Made by a program: the position numbers and the translations under genes. A DNA stretch of 64,000 nt, from NCBI GenBank assembly GCA_963804005.1, contig CAWDOP010000022.1:1-64000 (forward strand), written 5' to 3'. Of the stretch, positions 29,277 to 37,915 are shown piece after piece. Position 1 is the first letter of the stretch. The number at the start of each line of letters is the position of its first letter. Under the pieces are notes generated by a model. The model worked only from the letters and a program-made list of their open reading frames with translations. It did no database searches and was not told where the DNA came from. The stretch comes from JAGXRK01 sp963804005 (GTDB taxonomy: Bacteria; Bacteroidota; Ignavibacteria; Ignavibacteriales; Ignavibacteriaceae).

Positions 29277-29343
29277 TTAGTTTAATTAAGAACTTATTGA
29301 AAATTTTGTGGAAATAGCTCAAAGGTTTTAAGGTTCCGGAATT

Positions 29344-31212
29344 ATGTTTAAAAAAATAGGATTTAGAATAATATTTGCCGTTGCACTTACATCATTAATT
29401 ATTATTGGTGTGTTTGCTTACTTTAATGTTAAATCGCAAAGTATAAGTTTAATATCTGAAGTTGAAAGACATGCAAATCAACTTGGTGAGACAGTAATAT
29501 CAAGCACTCGCTATGATATGATGCTTAACCAAAGAGACCGCATTCAGCAGACAATTAATTCAATTGGTACGCAGCCTCAAATTCGGGATGTAAGAATTAT
29601 TAATAAGGTTGGTGAAATTATTTATTCATCCGATGCAACAAATATTAATAGGATGGTAGACAAGCGTGCAGAAAGCTGCTACGCTTGCCATGCTGAAGAT
29701 AAGCCTCTCGAGCAAATTTCTATCACGGAGAGAACCAGAATATTCAGAGTTCATCCGGATTCAAATCGTGTTCTGGGAATTATCACTCCAATTTATAATG
29801 AAAAATCCTGCTGGCAGTCTGATTGTCATGCACACCCTGCAAATCAAAAAGTGCTTGGTGTTTTAGATGTTTCAATCTCACTTGCAGATGTTGATAAATC
29901 AATTCTTAAAAGCGAATGGGAGATCGGATTTTTTGCTATTGTTGCAATATTAGCTGTTGGACTTTTAATCGGTTTTTTTGTTAGAAAATGGGTATCGCTT
30001 CCGGTTAATGAATTATTAGGCGGAACAAAGCAAGTTAGTGCCGGCAATTTAAATTATACTATCAAAGATCTGGGCGACGATGAGATAGGAATACTTGGTC
30101 AGTCATTTAATAACATGACTAAAAAGCTTTCCGAAGCGCGTATGCAGCTTTTTCAATCTGATAAGATGGCATCGCTCGGAAGATTGGCTGCAGGCGTTGC
30201 ACACGAAATCAATAATCCGCTTACCGGTGTATTAACCTACAGCAGTTTTCTTCTGAAGAGAACAAAAGATAATCCTGAATTTCAGGAAGATCTGAAAGTA
30301 ATTGTTCGTGAAACTTTGCGTAGCCGTGAGATAGTAAAAAGTCTTCTTGATTTTGCCCGTCAATCAGTTCCGAAGAAAAGCAGTGCTGATATAAATGAGA
30401 TAATAAATAAATCTGTTGAAGTAATAGAAAATCAACTTGCAATTTATAAAGTGAAGGTCTTAAAAGAAACAAGTAAATATCTTCCTAAAATTACTGTAGA
30501 TGCAAACCAGATTCAGCAGGTTTTCATTAATCTTTTTGTAAATGCTTCTGATGCAATTGGTAAAGAAGGCGGGACAATTACTGTTACAACTAATCATATA
30601 TCCTTGTCACCTTATGGAACTGCACAGATTAAAAAAGCAACTTGTCCAAAGCGTCACAACTTGCTTGATAATGAAGTTAAAATTGACGGGATCCCTTCGA
30701 TTAAAGTTAAAGTTAGATCAAACGGAACAGAAAGTATAATTCACGTTGATCCGATCTATGGAAAAATTCGAAACATTTATGCACAGGATTATAAAGAGAA
30801 AAAAGATGCACAATATGTTTGTCCCGATTGTAACTCTTCTCTTATTCTTGAAAATAAATCATGTCCTAAATGTGGTTCTTCAATTATCGGTATCGAGGTA
30901 GCAGGACAAGGAATTTACCAAGTGTGCTCTACAAAGGGTTGTCCTTATGAAAAATGGGATTATGTAGACTCAGCAGGCTTACAGGAATACATAGAAATAA
31001 AAATTAAAGATACTGGCAACGGAATAAGCAAAGAAGATATATCCAGGATTTTTGATCCCTTCTTTTCAACAAAAGGACAAAAGGGTACGGGACTTGGCCT
31101 AGCCGTTATCTGGGGAATCGTTGATAATCATAACGGCACTATAACTGTAGATAGTGAACTTATTAAGGGTACAACTTTTACAATCAGGCTTCCGCTTTCG
31201 CAGCAAAGATAA
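29344..31212 (+). CDS. Heme-motif sensor histidine kinase with zinc-ribbon insertion in the ATPase domain
   Basis: This 622-residue kinase has these parts in order: membrane helix (7-27); periplasmic sensor with CYACH at 112-116 and CWQSDCH at about 156-162, suggesting covalently bound heme; second helix (about 195-218); HAMP; HisKA with AAGVAHEINNPLTG near 286; and HATPase with the N-box NASDAIG near 400. Between the N-box strand and the G1 box DTGNGIS (near 555) lies an extra segment of about 125 residues. It contains CPKRH, CPDC, CPKCG and CSTKGC, which looks like a zinc ribbon. The GTGLGLAVIWG box follows. It lies 68 bases after the cytochrome gene and 11 before a receiver gene. It probably senses periplasmic redox state. 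Confidence 0.93.
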   Translation: MFKKIGFRIIFAVALTSLIIIGVFAYFNVKSQSISLISEVERHANQLGETVISSTRYDMMLNQRDRIQQTINSIGTQPQIRDVRIINKVGEIIYSSDATNINRMVDKRAESCYACHAEDKPLEQISITERTRIFRVHPDSNRVLGIITPIYNEKSCWQSDCHAHPANQKVLGVLDVSISLADVDKSILKSEWEIGFFAIVAILAVGLLIGFFVRKWVSLPVNELLGGTKQVSAGNLNYTIKDLGDDEIGILGQSFNNMTKKLSEARMQLFQSDKMASLGRLAAGVAHEINNPLTGVLTYSSFLLKRTKDNPEFQEDLKVIVRETLRSREIVKSLLDFARQSVPKKSSADINEIINKSVEVIENQLAIYKVKVLKETSKYLPKITVDANQIQQVFINLFVNASDAIGKEGGTITVTTNHISLSPYGTAQIKKATCPKRHNLLDNEVKIDGIPSIKVKVRSNGTESIIHVDPIYGKIRNIYAQDYKEKKDAQYVCPDCNSSLILENKSCPKCGSSIIGIEVAGQGIYQVCSTKGCPYEKWDYVDSAGLQEYIEIKIKDTGNGISKEDISRIFDPFFSTKGQKGTGLGLAVIWGIVDNHNGTITVDSELIKGTTFTIRLPLSQQR

Positions 31213-31222
31213 TTTTGATTAT

Positions 31223-32026
31223 ATGAGCAAGACAGCCGACATATTGGTTATAGATGATGAACAAGTAATTATTGATGCGGTAATTAAAATTTGTTATTTG
31301 GATAAATACACCGTTGATTCAGCATACGGAGTTAAGAATGCCATTGAAAAAATATCTAAAAATTTTTACAGCATAATTGTTTGCGACATTATGATGCCCG
31401 ATGGTGATGGGTTTCAAATTCTTGATGAATTACATGCTAAGAATATTGACAGCGCCGTAATTATAACAACAGGATATTCAACTGTTGAGAATGCAGTTAA
31501 GTCGCTTTATAAAGGAGCAATTGATTTTATTCCTAAACCGTTTACAGTAGATGAATTGCTTAATTCAGTATTTCGTGCTAATAAGTATCAGGAAATAAAA
31601 AAGAAACAGTTTGAATCTGCAAAGCAGTTAGATGATAATCTATATTATGTTACCGGTCCATCAAAATATTTCAGACTGGGTTATGCCTCCTGGATGTTTC
31701 AGGAGAGAGATGGCTCTGTACTTATTGGTATTTGTGACCTTTTTATGAAGACAATTGATTCTGTAAGAAAAATAGAATTTCAAAATCCCGAAGAAGAAAT
31801 AGCTCAGGGTATTAGTTGTGTTACATTAATATCCAATGAAGACAGGGCACACAAAATTTTATCGCCCGTTTCCGGTAGAATTGTTGAAGTGAATGAAAAC
31901 CTTAAAACTAATACTAATTTATTAGAAAAAGATCCTTACTTTGAAGGTTGGATATATCGTGTTATACCTACTGATCCTGTTTATGAGCAAAAAAATCTGA
32001 TTCCTTGCAGTTCAGATAGAATTTAA
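31223..32026 (+). CDS. Receiver domain fused to a glycine-cleavage-H-like domain
   Basis: This 267-residue protein has a receiver domain (5-120) with the phosphorylation block IIVCDIMMPDGDG and PKPF switch lysine, followed by an H-like barrel at about 140-255 (YFRLGYASWMFQERDG, HKILSPVSGRIVEVNENL, KDPYFEGWIYRV). The lipoyl-lysine position of GcvH is Asp here, and no Lys takes its place. I chose the ATG at 31223 because it gives the normal receiver start MSKTADILVIDDE; an upstream in-frame start lies within the kinase gene. It is the probable phosphorylation target of the kinase. There is no DNA-binding domain, so the output is presumably protein-protein contact or ligand binding by the H-like part. 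Confidence 0.85.
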   Translation: MSKTADILVIDDEQVIIDAVIKICYLDKYTVDSAYGVKNAIEKISKNFYSIIVCDIMMPDGDGFQILDELHAKNIDSAVIITTGYSTVENAVKSLYKGAIDFIPKPFTVDELLNSVFRANKYQEIKKKQFESAKQLDDNLYYVTGPSKYFRLGYASWMFQERDGSVLIGICDLFMKTIDSVRKIEFQNPEEEIAQGISCVTLISNEDRAHKILSPVSGRIVEVNENLKTNTNLLEKDPYFEGWIYRVIPTDPVYEQKNLIPCSSDRI

Positions 32027-32082
32027 TTTAAAGTTGTTTATTTTACTAAAATAGAAATTAATTTATCCCTTAGGAGGAAAAG

Positions 32083-33246
32083 ATGGCGTTATTCATAGTT
32101 GCAATTATAATATTCATAATTGCGGATGTTCTTATCCGTATGATTTCAAAACGATTGCACGAGAAAAAGTTAAAACAAGAACGTGAATTAGTTCTGCAGG
32201 ACAGCTTAAAACTTGATTATAGCAGAGAAGCAAAAACTTTAAAACGTGCCGAGGTTGAAAATCCTAAGGCGAAAATACTCTGCGTCGATGATGAGGAAGT
32301 TATTCTGAGCAGTTTTAGAAAAATTCTTGTACTGGATGGCTATTCAATTGACACTGTTGAAACCGGACAAGAGGCATTGGGATTAATTCAAACTCATCAT
32401 TACGATTTTGTTTTTACTGATCTTAAAATGCCGGAAATGGATGGAGTGGAAGTAACAAAATCAGTAAAGCACCTTCGCCCGGATATTGATGTTATAATAA
32501 TAACTGGTTATGCATCAGTTGAAACTGCAGTTGAAACTATGAAATATGGTGCAATGGATTATGTTCAGAAACCTTTTACAGAAGATGAGTTGCTTGCATT
32601 TGCAAATAAGGCAGTTATAAAAAGACAAGATAAAATTCAGAAACAGCTTCAGCCAAAGGTGCACATAACTAATTTGCCGGCAGACGAAGACTCTTCAAGA
32701 AGTGAGTTCTCAATTCCTGGAGGAGTTTTCATATCAAACAGCCACACCTGGGTTAATTTGAATCAGGAAGGAATGGCTAAAGTTGGTATGGATGATTTTG
32801 CTAAAAAGCTTATTGGTAAAGTTGATATTGTTGATTTTCCAAATCTTGGTATGAATGTAAAAGCAGGTCAACCCTTGTTTACTATTAGACAGGGTAACAA
32901 AAAGGTATCTTTTAACTCACCTGTCAGCGGTATTGTTAAATCAATCAATACAATTCTAAGAGAGGATCTTGAGCCTCTTGATATCACACCTTATGAAAGA
33001 AACTGGTTCTGTGCGATCGATACAGATAATATAGATAATGAAATAAAAGAATTACATATTGGCAAATCTGCAGTAACACTTTATCAGAAAGATATTGAAC
33101 ACTTCAAATCTGTTATGAAAGAAATAGTAAAGGCAGAGAAAAAAGGTGATGAATATGTGAATGAAAATGAGTTATATATCGGTCAGCTTGAAAAACTTTC
33201 CGATATAAATTGGGAAAAGATTGTCTCAGAATTTTTCAGAAGATAA
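32083..33246 (+). CDS. Membrane-anchored receiver/glycine-cleavage-H-like fusion
   Basis: This 387-residue protein combines an N-terminal membrane helix (MALFIVAIIIFIIADVLIR), a receiver domain (about 65-180, with DFVFTDLKMPEMDG and KPF) and an H-like barrel (about 215-325: FISNSHTWVNLNQEGMAKVG, GNKKVSFNSPVSGIVKS). A helical tail of 60 residues follows. The helix resembles those of the two anchored proteins in the minus locus. The lipoyl site is Asn, followed by two Lys. AGGAGG precedes the ATG. It ends the plus operon. A receiver held at the membrane suggests that phosphorylation acts on a membrane partner such as the NrfD complex; this is inference. Confidence 0.85.
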   Translation: MALFIVAIIIFIIADVLIRMISKRLHEKKLKQERELVLQDSLKLDYSREAKTLKRAEVENPKAKILCVDDEEVILSSFRKILVLDGYSIDTVETGQEALGLIQTHHYDFVFTDLKMPEMDGVEVTKSVKHLRPDIDVIIITGYASVETAVETMKYGAMDYVQKPFTEDELLAFANKAVIKRQDKIQKQLQPKVHITNLPADEDSSRSEFSIPGGVFISNSHTWVNLNQEGMAKVGMDDFAKKLIGKVDIVDFPNLGMNVKAGQPLFTIRQGNKKVSFNSPVSGIVKSINTILREDLEPLDITPYERNWFCAIDTDNIDNEIKELHIGKSAVTLYQKDIEHFKSVMKEIVKAEKKGDEYVNENELYIGQLEKLSDINWEKIVSEFFRR

Positions 33247-33257
33247 AAAGATTTAAA

Positions 33258-33292
33258 AACCTTCAAGGTCGCAATCAAAGACCTTGAAGGTT
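33258..33292. repeat. Perfect 13-base palindrome, AACCTTCAAGGTC type
   Basis: AACCTTCAAGGTC and its reverse complement flank a 9-base loop, just after the last gene of the plus redox operon. There is no T-run after it. The same stem occurs at 55840-55873, where it is followed by T residues. It may work as a weak terminator or be a repeat element. Confidence 0.7.
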
Positions 33293-33560
33293 AAGTATAT
33301 TGTTTAGTGTTTGTGCGCCAACTTTTTCATCTGCATCTCTCTTACCTGAACTTTTATCGTAATTTGATCAGCCCGTTTGAAATATAAATAATTTTACTTT
33401 TTGTTATTCTAATTATTAAAAATTGATTCATAAAAAAAGATAAATACTTTTCTTAGATTTGAATTGCAATTTTAATAGCTAGCTGATAATGATGATTTAA
33501 TCTGTGAATCTACAAGATCAGAGTTATCTGTGTGCCATTTTCTTTTTAAGGGCTAAATAG

Positions 33561-34997
33561 ATGAAAAATAATTTTAACGATATGTCGATTGAAGAATTTC
33601 GTAAAAACGGATATAAGCTTGTAGATTGGATTGCCGACTATCTTAAAGACATTGAAAAATATCCACCTTTATCACAAGTAAATCCGGGTGATATTCTTAA
33701 AAGGATTCCTCAAACTCCACCTCAGAGTGGTGAAGATATAGAAAAAGTTTTGAATGATGTTGATAAGATTTTAATGGATGGAATCACACATTGGAATCAT
33801 CCCGGATTTATGGCTTACTTCAATTCAACATCAAGTGCTCCCGGAGTTTTGGCAGAACTTCTAACAGCTGCCTTAGGCGTGAACGGAATGTTATGGAAGA
33901 CTTCACCCGCTTTTACAGAACTTGAAAAATCAATGATGAACTGGTTCAGGCAAATGGTGGGACTTCCCGAAAATTATTGGGGAATTATTTACGATACTGC
34001 CTCAACAAGTTCTATGCACGCAATTGCTTCAGCACGTGAACAGCTTAATCTTGGTTTCAGAGAAAAAGGAATGGCAGGACGAAATGATGTTCCGAGATTG
34101 CGTCTATATTGCTCTGAACACGCTCACTCATCCATTGAAAAAGGTGCAGTGACATTAGGAATTGGATTGGAAGGAATAAGAAAAATTACCGTTAACGAAA
34201 AATTTGAGCTGATCCCTGAAAAACTTGAAGAAGCAATTAAAGAAGATTTATCAAATGGCTGGAAACCTTTTTGTGTTGTTGCAACAGTTGGAACAACATC
34301 AACAACTAGTGTTGATCCTGTCGAAAAAATTTCATCAATCTGTGAGGAACATAATCTCTGGCTTCACGTTGATTCCGCTTATGCCGGAGTTACTGCAATG
34401 ATTCCTGAAATGAAATGGATTACAAAAGGGTGGGAGAGTGCAGATTCAATTGTTATCAATCCACATAAGTGGATGTTCACTCCAATGGATTTAAGTATTT
34501 ATTTCACACGCAAACCTGAAATATTGAAACGTGCATTTAGTCTTGTACCTGAATATTTAAAAACAAAACAAGATGATGAAGTTGAAAACTTAATGGATTA
34601 CGGCATACAGCTTGGGAGAAGATTCCGTTCACTCAAGCTTTGGTTTATAATTCGATATTTTGGTGTTGAAGGATTAGCCACACGAATTAAAAACCATATT
34701 GACCTTGCCCAGGAATTTGCAAAATGGATTGATGAAGAAGAAGATTTTGAACGAATGGCTCCTGTTCCATTCTCAACAGTTTGTTTTAGATTTAATCCCG
34801 GCAGCAAAACAGAAGACCAGTTGAATGAAATGAATGAAAGATTATTAGAAGAAATTAATGCATCAGGTAAATTATTTTTATCCCACACAAAACTTAGTGA
34901 TAAGTTTATAATAAGATTGACTATTGGAAGCATTAGACATGAAAGAAGACACGTTGTTGATGCTTTTAATTTAGTAAAAGAAATTGCACTCAGATAG
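33561..34997 (+). CDS. Group II pyridoxal-phosphate decarboxylase (aromatic-L-amino-acid type)
   Basis: This 478-residue cytoplasmic enzyme has the group II decarboxylase pattern: TSSAPGVLAELLTAALGVNG, the cofactor-stacking histidine region YCSEHAHSSIEKGA, HVDSAYAG with the cofactor-binding aspartate, and the Schiff-base lysine in NPHKWMFTPMD near residue 310. It is full length for the aromatic amino acid decarboxylase and tyrosine decarboxylase group. It would remove CO2 from an aromatic L-amino acid to give an amine; the exact substrate cannot be read. It stands alone between the redox locus and a degraded stretch. Confidence 0.93.
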   Translation: MKNNFNDMSIEEFRKNGYKLVDWIADYLKDIEKYPPLSQVNPGDILKRIPQTPPQSGEDIEKVLNDVDKILMDGITHWNHPGFMAYFNSTSSAPGVLAELLTAALGVNGMLWKTSPAFTELEKSMMNWFRQMVGLPENYWGIIYDTASTSSMHAIASAREQLNLGFREKGMAGRNDVPRLRLYCSEHAHSSIEKGAVTLGIGLEGIRKITVNEKFELIPEKLEEAIKEDLSNGWKPFCVVATVGTTSTTSVDPVEKISSICEEHNLWLHVDSAYAGVTAMIPEMKWITKGWESADSIVINPHKWMFTPMDLSIYFTRKPEILKRAFSLVPEYLKTKQDDEVENLMDYGIQLGRRFRSLKLWFIIRYFGVEGLATRIKNHIDLAQEFAKWIDEEEDFERMAPVPFSTVCFRFNPGSKTEDQLNEMNERLLEEINASGKLFLSHTKLSDKFIIRLTIGSIRHERRHVVDAFNLVKEIALR

Positions 34998-35072
34998 CTT
35001 AGAAATGCCTGCTGCCGCTGGCATGCCGGTTCTTAGTCTCATTAAGTTATTTAAAGTTTAGGTCATATGATA

Positions 35073-35320
35073 CTATTTTACTAGTATCATCTTCTTCGTC
35101 TCAACAAAATTACCAGCCTGCATTCTGTAGAAATAAACTCCACTTGAATGATTAACTGCCTTTCATCAGTATACTGTTTACCAAGACTAAACTCGTGAAG
35201 AGCAGGGCGTAAAAGACATGCAGTCACCAAAAACATAAACCAAAGTTCCTGTTCCATAAAAGCTATAATTATACCTGCAACTGAAAGACCGCATGTGATA
35301 TAGAATATTTTATCCCTTTT
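35073..35320 (-). pseudogene. Chimeric remnant: membrane-protein fragment joined to a T9SS sorting tail
   Basis: On the minus strand, 35320 to about 35160 reads RDKIFYITCGLSVAG, LWFMFLVTACLLRPALHEF and YTDERQLIIQ. This resembles the N-terminal part of the membrane protein at 35995-36681 (LLRPTLASL and VDERQMSIQ). It then changes frame into SSGVYFYRMQAGNFVETKKM, ending MILVK and a stop at 35073, a typical type IX secretion C-terminal sorting end. Two unrelated gene pieces are therefore joined. Neither has a start codon. It also fills the gap between the decarboxylase and the next gene. Confidence 0.7.
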
Positions 35321-35362
35321 TTACAAAAAATTGTACCAAGATTTCAACTTTTTCAAATTAAA

Positions 35363-35902
35363 CTAATCGTCAATTAAATAAGCATCCTTTATCGGTTCCG
35401 ATTGCATCACCCCTTTAGTCATTTCTTTCATTTTTTCATTTGGTTCAAAGAAATCAACAACCTTTACGGTTATATCTACCAATTCAATATCTGCACTGTT
35501 GAAAACTAGCTCCCATTTAGAAACAATAGCGGTCAGATTTTCATTTTTTGCAAGTTGAGACATTTTATCTTTGATTGTCTCGGTTATATTGTTTACCGAA
35601 CCATCCCCAAATCCCTGCTGATGCATCATTGCCTGCCTAAGTGTTCCTTCGCGTTCAATTTTGGCAATCGCCTCTTTGTCGTCTTTCTCTTTTGCTTCTT
35701 TCATCTTTGTATGTAAAGAGCCAAAAGTTTGCTGAGTATTTGAAAACTTTGATTGATAAAAAGCTATTGCAACTGCTCTCGAATCGAAAACTCCGATCCG
35801 CAGTTTTGTTTGTGCGTTGGCTTCTTTTCCTGAACTGAAGAAAAATCCCAAAAGAATTAGTACAATGAAAGAAATCGAGTATGAACGCTTTTGTAAATAC
35901 AT
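35363..35902 (-). CDS. Secreted helical protein, unknown (weakly OmpH/Skp-like)
   Basis: This 179-residue protein has a signal peptide (cut after about residue 30, SSGKEANAQ). A short strand follows (LRIGVFDSRAVAIAFYQS), then a long charged helical region (KMKEAKEKDDKEAIAKIERE) and a C-terminal part with VDITVKVVDFFEP. An opening strand plus charged helices recalls periplasmic Skp/OmpH chaperones, but I do not claim membership. GGAG precedes the ATG. It lies 92 bases after the membrane protein gene in the same direction and could be cotranscribed. Confidence 0.65.
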   Translation of the reverse strand: MYLQKRSYSISFIVLILLGFFFSSGKEANAQTKLRIGVFDSRAVAIAFYQSKFSNTQQTFGSLHTKMKEAKEKDDKEAIAKIEREGTLRQAMMHQQGFGDGSVNNITETIKDKMSQLAKNENLTAIVSKWELVFNSADIELVDITVKVVDFFEPNEKMKEMTKGVMQSEPIKDAYLIDD

Positions 35903-35994
35903 AACTACTCCATTGAAAGTTTTGAAATTAAATGAATTAAAGAACCTCTTGAAATAAACTAAAGATTCAAGTTGCTTTATAAATAACTAAATGA

Positions 35995-36681
35995 TTAAAC
36001 CAGAACATCACCTTCAGGATCTTTTTCAACTCTATCACCAACAATAAGACTGACTCCTGCCGTTACCAACGGTACAAACACAAGTACGGCAGTAATAATT
36101 TGCCCAATGATGAATCCTCTACTTAGAATAAAAATGGAAAGCACGATAGTTACAGCGAGAATAATTCCGCCAATCGTTCTTGGAAATTTTTTTGACAGCC
36201 AGCCTAAGCCTACGATCGCTAATCCCGGAGTCGATTCCATAAGTGTCCCAATCGAGAATCCGTTTCCCAATGAAGCAAATAGAACGAACATTAAACCAAC
36301 CGCAATAATTATTTTTGTTCCCGACTCACGGTAATTCCCAATTAAAAAAACATTTGATAAAGCCTTAGCAGCTAAACCGATAATGACAATGGTATTAAAG
36401 AATTCCCAGCTATGATCATCTTTGCTGCTTTGATAGACCGCCATAATAATGCAGGCTATTATCATAACAGCAAATGCAATATTTCCTGAGCGATACTGAA
36501 TACTCATTTGACGTTCATCAACCAGAGATTTTGCAATATTTAGAGAAGCTAATGTTGGTCGCAGTAAATATGATCCGGCTAACAAGAATAGCCATAATTG
36601 ATTTTGTGTTAAACCATAAATGACTATAGCTGATACGAAAATAAATGTCGCCAGCCAAAATATTGGATCTTTTTTAAACAT
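35995..36681 (-). CDS. Multi-pass membrane protein controlled with an adjacent HTH gene
   Basis: This membrane protein of 228 residues has about seven helices and the cytoplasmic block LVDERQMSIQYRSGN, like the membrane partners often encoded with small Cro/CI-type regulators. The ATG at 36681 follows GAGGAGAAAGACT and lies inside the end of the regulator gene (8-base overlap), so the two are translationally coupled. The function is unknown. A partial, decayed paralogue lies at 35160-35320. Confidence 0.75.
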   Translation of the reverse strand: MFKKDPIFWLATFIFVSAIVIYGLTQNQLWLFLLAGSYLLRPTLASLNIAKSLVDERQMSIQYRSGNIAFAVMIIACIIMAVYQSSKDDHSWEFFNTIVIIGLAAKALSNVFLIGNYRESGTKIIIAVGLMFVLFASLGNGFSIGTLMESTPGLAIVGLGWLSKKFPRTIGGIILAVTIVLSIFILSRGFIIGQIITAVLVFVPLVTAGVSLIVGDRVEKDPEGDVLV

Positions 36682-36883
36682 AGTCTTTCTCCTCAAGTTG
36701 GAAAAGGTTTTCTACTGTTGTATTTAATTTTCTCGCCAATAGCAAAGCAAGTTTGACCGAGAGATTATAGTCACCGCGCTCTATAGCAACGATTGTTTGT
36801 CGAGAAACTTTTACTATATCAGCAAGCTGTTGCTGACTTAGCTCTCCATTTTCGAATCGATATTTTCTTAAGTTAGTTTTCAC
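36674..36883 (-). CDS. Small XRE-family (Cro/CI) transcriptional regulator
   Basis: This 69-residue protein is little more than a helix-turn-helix: LSQQQLADIVKVSRQTIVAI then ERGDYNLSVKLALLLARKLN, with the usual C-terminal VENLFQLEE. The start is GTG at 36883; no other start fits, because a stop lies upstream in frame. It overlaps the membrane protein gene by 8 bases and probably controls this two-gene operon. A perfect palindrome lies just upstream. Confidence 0.9.
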   Translation of the reverse strand: MKTNLRKYRFENGELSQQQLADIVKVSRQTIVAIERGDYNLSVKLALLLARKLNTTVENLFQLEEKDYV

Positions 36884-36893
36884 AATATCAACG

Positions 36894-36909
36894 AATATTT
36901 ATAAATATT
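36894..36909. promoter_or_regulatory. Perfect 16-base palindrome, possible operator of the XRE gene
   Basis: AATATTTATAAATATT reads the same on both strands and lies 10 bases before the GTG start of the small regulator. The position suits autoregulation, but AT-rich palindromes are easily found by chance. Confidence 0.35.
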
Positions 36910-37416
36910 TTGTTCGACTCTAATATATGGTCTGTTTTACATAATGTCAAGTATAATTTACATATTGGATAACAAACTGTACATTTGTTAAATGATGATG
37001 ATAAAGCTTAACAGTTAAGTTTATATTACAAAGAGAGATGAATAATGATTGAAGCCGAGTAAAACAGCGGAATAAGGAAAGAAATTCTAAAATTGCAGAT
37101 AGTAATTGATAAAGCAACTGTTATTTTAAAATAAAATTTCTTCTTTGGGAGAGTTATCGAGATGTCATCTCAGGACTTAACAGTAAAATGGCTCTAATGT
37201 TTAGCCCTCACGGAGTAGAGAAAAATTACTAAATGGAATCTGCAATTAATTTTAGCAAAAGTCAAAAAGAATTAAAAGGAGTTCATTTACTGTGAGATCA
37301 TAAAAGGTCACCCTTTAGAAATAATGCAAATATTTTACAAATTTGAATCGATGTTTTATGGAATTCATCAAACCTGGCGAAAATTTTTTAATTATTTATT
37401 ATAACGGAGAAATAAA
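36910..37416. other. Gene-free stretch before osmC
   Basis: About 500 bases with stops in all frames and no recognisable gene or strong hairpin. A ribosome site (ACGGAGAAATAAA) at the end belongs to the following osmC-family gene. Confidence 0.5.
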
Positions 37417-37845
37417 ATGGCAACTAAAAAAGCTTTTATTAAACAAGTTCAGGGGATAACATTTGTAGGTAAAACCGATTCTAATAATTGGGTCCCTATG
37501 GATGGTCCTGAAAATTTTGGCGGAAGTAATGCCGGAATTCGTCCCAAAGAATTACTAATGTTAAGTCTGGGTGGTTGTTCGGGAAGTGATGTTGCCAGCA
37601 TCCTTTCGAAGAAAAAAATTAAACTTGATAATTTTGAAATGAACATTACTGCAGATTCGGCAGAAGAGCATCCGCAGGTTTTTACAAAAATGCACATTGA
37701 ATATGTTTTTTACGGAAAAGGCATTCAGGCGAAGGATGTTGAAAGAGCTATTGAACTTTCAATGACAAAATACTGCAGTGTAACGGCAATGCTTCAAAAA
37801 GCAATGCCGATTGAACATTCATACAGAATTGTTGAGTCAGAATAA
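37417..37845 (+). CDS. OsmC family peroxiredoxin-like protein
   Basis: This 142-residue protein has the OsmC/YhfA fold: RPKELLMLSLGGCSGSDVAS with the first cysteine, and SMTKYCSVTAMLQKA with the second. The two form the thiol pair that reduces organic hydroperoxides in this family. ACGGAG lies upstream of the ATG. It stands alone, converging on a VOC-family gene. Substrate unknown. Confidence 0.93.
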   Translation: MATKKAFIKQVQGITFVGKTDSNNWVPMDGPENFGGSNAGIRPKELLMLSLGGCSGSDVASILSKKKIKLDNFEMNITADSAEEHPQVFTKMHIEYVFYGKGIQAKDVERAIELSMTKYCSVTAMLQKAMPIEHSYRIVESE

Positions 37846-37847
37846 TT

Positions 37848-37901
37848 GGAATGATGGAGTGCTGGAATAATGGAGTATATATTCCATTACTCCACTTCTC
37901 C
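37848..37901. repeat. Word-repeat hairpin between convergent genes
   Basis: The words GGAATGATGGAGT and GGAATAATGGAGT are followed by near-complementary ATTCCATTACTCCACTTCTCC, giving an imperfect stem of about 20 bases (16 of 21 positions match). It may end transcription from both sides or be a palindromic repeat element. Confidence 0.6.
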
Positions 37902-37915
37902 AAAATTCCTGAGCC

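Noticed and set aside
24394..33246. A glycine cleavage system
   Set aside because: H-like domains are present, but gcvT, gcvP and the lipoyl lysine are absent; the context is redox signalling.
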